Origin: DATAEY01 sp045805565
GTDB lineage: Bacteria > Actinomycetota > Thermoleophilia > Solirubrobacterales > Solirubrobacteraceae
NCBI GenBank assembly: GCA_045805565.1
Contig: JBJMKZ010000036.1
Location: forward strand, 62,001-126,000
Direction of reading: 5' to 3'
Length of the DNA stretch: 64,000 nt
The notes below the pieces were generated by a model. The model made no database searches. It was not told where the DNA came from and saw only the letters and a list, made by a program, of their open reading frames with translations. A program made the translations under genes and the position numbers. Below are positions 59,575 to 64,000 of the stretch, one piece after another. The first letter of the stretch is position 1; each line of letters begins with the position of its first letter.

Positions 59575-60651
59575 CTACAGGCCCGTCAGCTGCGCCACGC
59601 GGGCGCGATGGCCGCGGGGCTCGCCGAATGCGTGCGCGTTGGCCTCCGCCCGCTTGAGGAAGAAGTGCAGGTCGTGCTCCCAGGTGAATCCGATCCCGCC
59701 GTGCACCTGCAGCGCGGATGCGGTCACCCTCCACCCCGCCTCGGACGCGTACGCCTTGGCCATCGAGGCGGCCAGGGCGCCGGACTCGGGCTCGTGGTCC
59801 AGCGCCCACGCCGCGTAGTAGGTGGTCGACCGGGCGCCCTCCACCTCCAGCAGCATGTCGGCGCAGCGGTGGGACACCGCCTGGTAGGCGCCGATCGGGC
59901 GGTCGAACTGCTTGCGCTCCTTCGCGTACTCGACCGCCATCTCCATCGCCCGCTGGGCGACGCCGGTGGACTCCGCCGCCAGCGCGGTCGGGATCGCGTC
60001 GAGCGCGCGCGCCACCTCCGGCCCCGTGCCGGTCAGAGGCTCGCCCTCCACGCCCTCGAGGCGAACGCGGTAGAGCTTGCGCGTCGGGTCGATGCCCGGC
60101 GTCGGGGTGATCGTGAGGCCGTCCGCACCCGCGTCCACCAGGTAGGGGTGGTCGCGCTCGCCGACGATCAGGAAGTCGGCGCTGGCCGCGTCGGGCACCG
60201 CGATCTTGGTCCCGGTCAACTTCGAGTCCTCCGCCGTCAGGGAGGTTTCGTCCAGCCAGTCGCCGCCGTCCTCGTCCTGGACGGCGAGCGTCCCCCGCTG
60301 CTCGCCGGCGGCCAGCGGGCGCAGCCAGCGCTCGCGCTGCCCGTCGTCCCCCGCTCCCTGCAGCACCAGCCCGGCGCATACGTTGGAGAAGAACGGCGTC
60401 GGCGCCAGGGCGTAGCCCAGCTCCTCTTGGAGGATGACCAGCTCGAGGATCCCCAGGCCCTGGCCGCCGAGCTCCTCGGACACGAAGATCCCGGGCCAGC
60501 CGAGCTCCACCAGCTGCGCCCACTGCTCGTCGGTGAACCCGCGCTCGTCCTCGGCCAGGCGCCTCACCTCGGCGAGAGGATAGCGGCTGGCCAGCATCTC
60601 GCGGGCGGCCTCCTTGATCGCCCGCTGCTCGTCGTTGAAGTCGAAGTTCAC
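59575..60651 (-). CDS. Acyl-CoA dehydrogenase-like subunit without catalytic Glu motif
   Basis: A 358-residue protein with the family fold (FNDEQRAIKEAAREMLASR; GIFVSEELGGQGLGILELV; VHGGIGFTWEHDLHFFLKRA). The usual EGT/EGGT catalytic segment near the C-terminus is absent and the middle signature is degenerate (GTLAVQDEDGGDW). Such proteins, like FadE27- or FadE29-type subunits of mycobacteria, pair with an active partner in an alpha2beta2 enzyme. The partner is encoded six bases upstream. Confidence 0.82.
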   Translation of the reverse strand: MNFDFNDEQRAIKEAAREMLASRYPLAEVRRLAEDERGFTDEQWAQLVELGWPGIFVSEELGGQGLGILELVILQEELGYALAPTPFFSNVCAGLVLQGAGDDGQRERWLRPLAAGEQRGTLAVQDEDGGDWLDETSLTAEDSKLTGTKIAVPDAASADFLIVGERDHPYLVDAGADGLTITPTPGIDPTRKLYRVRLEGVEGEPLTGTGPEVARALDAIPTALAAESTGVAQRAMEMAVEYAKERKQFDRPIGAYQAVSHRCADMLLEVEGARSTTYYAAWALDHEPESGALAASMAKAYASEAGWRVTASALQVHGGIGFTWEHDLHFFLKRAEANAHAFGEPRGHRARVAQLTGL

Positions 60652-60657
60652 CGGCGG

Positions 60658-61809
60658 CTAGCGCATCCGCGGCAGACCGAGCACCCGCTCGGCGACGATG
60701 TTCTTGAGGATCTCGGTCGACCCGCCCTCGATCGAGTTGGCGCGCGCGCGCAGGAAGCGGTATGTCCACTTCTCGTCCTTCAGCTGGGCGCGAGGGCCGG
60801 CGATGTCCATGGCCAGCTCGGTGAGCGCCTGGTTGACCTCGGACCAGTGCCACTTGCCCAGCGAGCCCTCGGGTCCGGGAACGCCGTACTTCATGGTGGC
60901 GGTGAGACCCCGGTAGGCGTTGAGCCGCAGCACCTCGGACTCGATGTACAGCTGCGCCAGGCGCTGGCGGACGATCTCGTCGTCCGCCGCCGTCCCGCCG
61001 TCGAAGCGGGTGGAGCGCGCCTTGTCGAACAGCTCGCGCAGCGCGATCTTGACCTGGATCTGCAAGCCGAAGGCGAGCGTGGCCCGCTCGTGCATGAGCG
61101 TCGTGATCGCCACCTTCCAGCCGTTGCCCTCGCCGCCGAGGATGTTCTCATTCGGGATCCGCGCCTCCTCGAGGAAGAGCTCGTTGAACTCCGCCTCGCC
61201 GGTGATCTGGGTCAGCGGCCGCACCTGGACGGCGTCCTGATCCATGTCCATGAGGAAGTAGGTGATTCCCTTGTGCTTGGGCGCGTCGGGGTCGGTCCGG
61301 GCGACGAGCATGCACCACTTGGCGTGGTGCGCGAGGGTCGTCCACACCTTCTGGCCGGTCACCACCCACTCGTCGCCGTCGCGCACCGCGCGCGTCTTCA
61401 GGGAGGCCAGGTCGGAGCCCGAGTCGGGCTCGGAGAACCCCTGGCACCAGATCTCGTCGGCCGACAGGATCGGCTGCAGGTAGCGCTCCTTCTGCTCGTC
61501 GGTCCCGTGCGCGATCACCGTCGGCCCGCCCATGGCGAGGCCGAGCACGTTGACCAGCGAAGGTGCCTGGGCACGCGTCAGCTCCTCGTTGAAGATCGCC
61601 TGCTCGACCAGGGTGGCGCCCCGTCCGCCGTACTCGCGGGGCCATGAGACCCCCGCCCAGCCGGCGTCGTAGAGCTGGCGCTGCCAGTCGCGTCGGAACT
61701 GGAATCCCGCCTCGTCGCCCGACGGCTCGGTGCCCGGATGGTTGTCCTTCAGCCACCCGCGCAGCTCGTCGCGGAAGGCCTCCTCCTCGGGCGAGAGCGT
61801 CAGGTCCAC
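60658..61809 (-). CDS. Acyl-CoA dehydrogenase, catalytic subunit of a heteromer
   Basis: A 383-residue flavoprotein: GVSWPREYGGRGATLVEQAI, CQGFSEPDSGSDLASLKTRA with the FAD site, WVVTGQKVWTTLAHHAKWCM, and the C-terminal RANSIEGGSTEILKNIVAER holding a glutamate in an IEGGS context typical of the mycobacterial FadE heteromers used for steroid side chains and branched acids. The GTG start has a -10 box nine bases upstream. It is first in a two-gene operon. Confidence 0.87.
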   Translation of the reverse strand: MDLTLSPEEEAFRDELRGWLKDNHPGTEPSGDEAGFQFRRDWQRQLYDAGWAGVSWPREYGGRGATLVEQAIFNEELTRAQAPSLVNVLGLAMGGPTVIAHGTDEQKERYLQPILSADEIWCQGFSEPDSGSDLASLKTRAVRDGDEWVVTGQKVWTTLAHHAKWCMLVARTDPDAPKHKGITYFLMDMDQDAVQVRPLTQITGEAEFNELFLEEARIPNENILGGEGNGWKVAITTLMHERATLAFGLQIQVKIALRELFDKARSTRFDGGTAADDEIVRQRLAQLYIESEVLRLNAYRGLTATMKYGVPGPEGSLGKWHWSEVNQALTELAMDIAGPRAQLKDEKWTYRFLRARANSIEGGSTEILKNIVAERVLGLPRMR

Positions 61810-61818
61810 GGCGCGAGG

Positions 61819-61824
61819 ATCGTA
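61819..61824 (-). promoter_or_regulatory. -10 element TACGAT, leaderless, acyl-CoA dehydrogenase pair
   Basis: TACGAT ends 9 bases before the GTG at 61809. One base separates it from the divergent -10 box. Confidence 0.5.
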
Positions 61825-61825
61825 G

Positions 61826-61831
61826 TACGGT
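61826..61831 (+). promoter_or_regulatory. -10 element TACGGT, leaderless, LLM oxidoreductase
   Basis: TACGGT ends 8 bases before the ATG at 61840. Confidence 0.5.
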
Positions 61832-61839
61832 GGGCCGCG

Positions 61840-62889
61840 ATGCGCATCGGGCTGTTCCTCGCCTACTGGCCCTGGTTCTCTCCCGACGAGCAGGTCGAGC
61901 TGTCGACCATGGCGGACGAGCTGGGGCTCGACTCGGTGTGGATCTCAGAGGCGTGGGGGCAGGACGCCGTCTCCGTGCTCGGGCTGCTGGCCGGCAAGAC
62001 CGAGCGGGTCGCCCTGGGCTCGGGGCTCATGCAGGTTCCGGCTCGCCAGCCCGCGGCGGCGGCGATGGCCGCCGTCACGCTCGACGTGTTGACCGGGGGG
62101 CGGTTCCGGCTCGGGCTCGGCGTGTCCGGCCCGCAGGTCTCCGAGGGCTGGTACGGCGTGCCGTTCCGCCGCCCGGTGCGGCGGACGCGCGAGTACGTGG
62201 AGATCGTCCGCCGGGCGCTTGCCCGCGATCGCCCGCTCGAGTTCCAGGGTGACGAGTGGCGCCTTCCGCTGCCCGAGTCCGACGGAGGTTCGGGACTGGG
62301 CAAGCCGCTGAAGCTGCTGGCCCGCCCGGTCCAGGACCGCATTCCCATCTATCTCGGAGCGATCGGCCCCCGGTCGGTAGAGCAGGCCGGCGAGATCGCC
62401 GACGGCTGGCTGCCGTTCCTGCTGCACCCGGGCCAGCCGGAGATCCTGCTGGATCCGCTGCGCGCCGGCGCCCGCAGAGCCGGCCGCTCGCTGGACGAGA
62501 TCGACGTGGCGCCGGTCGTTCCCGTGGCCATCGACGACGACCTGGCGCAGGCACGCAACGCGGCGCGTCCGTGGCTGGCGTTCTACCTGGGTGCGATGGG
62601 GGCGAAGGACAAGAACTTCTACGTCGAGCTGGCCGAGCGCTACGGGTACGGCGACTCGGCGCGCACGTGCCAGGAGAAGATGCTGGCCGGTGACCGGGTC
62701 GGCGGCGCGGCGGCGCTGACGCCGGAGCTGATCGACGCCGCCTGCATCGCCACCACCCCGGGCGGGCTCGACGACCGGCTGGCCGCCTACCAGGACGCGG
62801 GGGCGAGCACCCTGGTGGCGGTGCCCTCCGGCGACCGGCCGGCGGTGGTGAGGACGCTGGCCGCGGCGGTCGGACAGTCGGTCGGCTGA
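61840..62889 (+). CDS. LLM-class (F420-type) oxidoreductase
   Basis: A 349-residue luciferase-fold enzyme. MRIGLFLAYWPWFSPDEQVE, GLDSVWISEAWGQDAVSVLG, ALGSGLMQVPARQPAAAAM and FRLGLGVSGPQVSEGWYGVP match LLM class F420-dependent oxidoreductases of actinobacteria; PIYLGAIGPRSVEQAGEIAD is the later signature. Cofactor F420 is inferred from the family; FMN is the alternative. It faces the acyl-CoA dehydrogenase operon and may share regulation. Confidence 0.85.
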   Translation: MRIGLFLAYWPWFSPDEQVELSTMADELGLDSVWISEAWGQDAVSVLGLLAGKTERVALGSGLMQVPARQPAAAAMAAVTLDVLTGGRFRLGLGVSGPQVSEGWYGVPFRRPVRRTREYVEIVRRALARDRPLEFQGDEWRLPLPESDGGSGLGKPLKLLARPVQDRIPIYLGAIGPRSVEQAGEIADGWLPFLLHPGQPEILLDPLRAGARRAGRSLDEIDVAPVVPVAIDDDLAQARNAARPWLAFYLGAMGAKDKNFYVELAERYGYGDSARTCQEKMLAGDRVGGAAALTPELIDAACIATTPGGLDDRLAAYQDAGASTLVAVPSGDRPAVVRTLAAAVGQSVG

Positions 62890-62941
62890 CCGCGGGACGC
62901 CCCGGGGGGCGAGCCCGCCCGCGATCCGCCCTCTCCGGGCG

Positions 62942-63340
62942 GTGGAGGCCGGGACGGAACTGCCGCCGCGGCTGGCGGGCTACCCGCGGATCGCGCTGCG
63001 CTCGGCTCGGCTCGAAGTGCGGGTGGCGCGCACGTTTCGGGCGCGGCTGCTCGGATTGGCCGGACTGCGGGGCCTGCCCCGCGACTGCGGGCTCCTGCTA
63101 CCGGCGACCCGCTCGGCGCACACGCTCGGGATGCGCTTCGCGCTCGACCTGGTGTGGCTCGACCGCCGGGGGAACGTCGTGCGCATCGACTCCGGCGTGG
63201 CGCGCGGTCGCCTGCGGTCGTGCCGGGCCGCCGCCGGGCTGCTCGAGCTGGCCGGCGGCCAGGCCGCCGAGGCGGAGCTGGTGGTCGGCGGGCACGCGCT
63301 GTCGCCGGGCGCCGGGACCGGCGGAGGGAGAGGTCAGTAG
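62942..63340 (+). CDS. DUF192 family protein
   Basis: A 132-residue protein with the DUF192 pattern: VARTFRARLLGLAGLRGLPR, ATRSAHTLGMRFALDLVWLD and VRIDSGVARGRL. The family has a small beta-rich fold and an unknown role. It starts at a GTG and its last seven bases overlap the converging PRC-barrel-like gene. Confidence 0.8.
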   Translation: MEAGTELPPRLAGYPRIALRSARLEVRVARTFRARLLGLAGLRGLPRDCGLLLPATRSAHTLGMRFALDLVWLDRRGNVVRIDSGVARGRLRSCRAAAGLLELAGGQAAEAELVVGGHALSPGAGTGGGRGQ

Positions 63341-63705
63341 TTGCCGGAGAGGATGTCCCACGCCCGACGCAGCTTGTCGAGCAGGCGCTCGTCCGCGGTG
63401 TCGCCCCAGGAGGGATCGGCGCGCATGGCCGGGGGATTGGCGCTGGGCTCCGGGAGGCGCCGGCTCCGCTGTGCGTCGAGCGTCAGCGTCACGCCGCGCT
63501 CGTGGATGGAGTCGACCTGCTCGGCGTCGGCGAACCGGTGGCCGCCCGGCCCGGCGCTGGTGTCGATCACGATGCCGTCGAAGATGTCCTCGCCCTCCGC
63601 GGCCAGCACGTGCTCGACGGTGCCCAGCCGCGCGCCATCACGGCTGAACACCGGGGTCCCCTTCTCGAGCACCTCGTAGGAGATGGGAGCGCCGAGCTCG
63701 TCCAC
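63334..63705 (-). CDS. PRC-barrel-like protein
   Basis: A 123-residue protein. The first 75 residues (ISYEVLEKGTPVFSRDGARL then GTVEHVLAAEGEDIFDGIVI) resemble a PRC-barrel beta-domain, and the rest is a charged helix ending in RRAWDILSGNY. Such proteins are common in actinobacteria and of unknown role. GTG start. Confidence 0.6.
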   Translation of the reverse strand: MDELGAPISYEVLEKGTPVFSRDGARLGTVEHVLAAEGEDIFDGIVIDTSAGPGGHRFADAEQVDSIHERGVTLTLDAQRSRRLPEPSANPPAMRADPSWGDTADERLLDKLRRAWDILSGNY

Positions 63706-63756
63706 CTCGCTATCGCCTCTTGGAGTGCCCGCAGGCCCCTTGTCTGTGCGGCCGGG

Positions 63757-64000
63757 TCAGACGCGCTGGATCAGCGTGCCCGTCCCGAGCCCGCCGCCGC
63801 AGCACATGGTCACCAGGCCGGTCTCCTGGTCGGAGCGCTCGAGCTCGTGCAGCAGGGTGGTGATGAGCCGGGCGCCGGTCGACCCGAGCGGATGGCCGAG
63901 GGCCATCGCGCCGCCGTTGACGTTGACGCGCTCCATGTCGGGCGCGAGCTCGCGCCGCCAGGCCGCCACCACCGGCGCGAAGGCCTCGTTGATCTCGATC
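63757..64000 (-). CDS. Thiolase (acetyl-CoA acetyltransferase), C-terminal part
   Basis: The gene runs off the right edge; about 81 C-terminal residues are present. IEINEAFAPVVAAW, NVNGGAMALGHPLGSTGARL with the catalytic histidine, and VTMCCGGGLGTGTLIQ with the catalytic cysteine are the two C-terminal thiolase signatures. It acts in the last step of beta-oxidation or in its reverse, which agrees with the acyl-CoA dehydrogenases nearby. Confidence 0.93.
   Translation of the reverse strand, partial: IEINEAFAPVVAAWRRELAPDMERVNVNGGAMALGHPLGSTGARLITTLLHELERSDQETGLVTMCCGGGLGTGTLIQRV

Overview
The window is about 64 kb of very GC-rich chromosomal DNA. It is densely packed, mostly single-copy housekeeping and catabolic genes, with no rRNA, tRNA, CRISPR array, insertion sequence or phage module that I can see. 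The gene set points to an actinobacterium: a 2-oxoglutarate dehydrogenase with fused E2 and E1 parts, a PspA-PspAA pair, an F420-type LLM oxidoreductase, DnaE2 with an Actinobacteria-style LexA box, UBP-type zinc finger next to NhaA, many acyl-CoA dehydrogenases, and frequent GTG starts. A deep-branching lineage such as Thermoleophilia (Solirubrobacterales-like) is my best guess. That is an inference from gene content, not from a marker gene.

Layout. 1-1881: end of a succinyl-CoA-ligase-type operon with a small ferredoxin. 2013-5315: secreted 3D-domain protein, polysaccharide deacetylase, DUF4239 membrane protein, Fpg/Nei glycosylase. 5417-7379: a broken DUF1326 gene, an acetyltransferase and small proteins. 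7454-9421: NhaA fused to a DsbA-like domain. 9508-16932: aconitase, thioesterase, M42 peptidase, methyltransferase, EttA and a FetAB-type transporter. 16979-20364: J-domain/TPR protein, crotonase, YjbQ, alkyltransferase-like protein. 20400-24767: a single 1455-residue 2-oxoglutarate dehydrogenase carrying lipoyl, E3-binding, E2 and E1 domains. 24773-31350: Nudix protein, then a divergent pair of a fatty acyl reductase and an alkylglycerone-phosphate-synthase operon, the best candidate for an unrecognised pathway (ether lipids). 31417-34716: SOS-controlled DnaE2. 34742-39396: phosphoribosyltransferase, cytochrome c, zinc-less TraR/DksA-like protein, AhpD-like protein with an HxlR regulator, glutamine synthetase. 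39443-44238: YyaL-type thioredoxin protein, RidA plus threonine deaminase, NagA. 44277-46313: orphan sugar-binding lipoprotein, a decayed SDR gene and its likely GntR regulator. 46410-53233: propeller-type secreted proteins, acyl-CoA synthetase, acyl-CoA dehydrogenase, agmatinase. 52955-56481: PspA stress module, THEP1 NTPase, ferredoxin, acyl-CoA dehydrogenase with a TetR-type operator. 56654-64000: cell-wall-binding lipoprotein, methyltransferase, ComEA-like protein, a two-subunit acyl-CoA dehydrogenase divergent from an LLM oxidoreductase, DUF192, and the end of a thiolase.

The genes fit an aerobic heterotroph with strong fatty-acid oxidation (crotonase, acyl-CoA synthetase, four acyl-CoA dehydrogenases, thiolase) feeding a TCA cycle (aconitase, 2-oxoglutarate dehydrogenase, succinyl-CoA ligase). 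Regulation shows one striking trend: about two dozen genes carry a -10 hexamer TANNNT ending only 6-10 bases before the start codon, which implies that leaderless transcription is the normal mode here.

No stretch longer than about 300 bases is without a gene. The longest gaps are 36798-37029 (AT-richer promoter region), 18733-18908 (two promoters) and 36295-36461 (nothing recognised).
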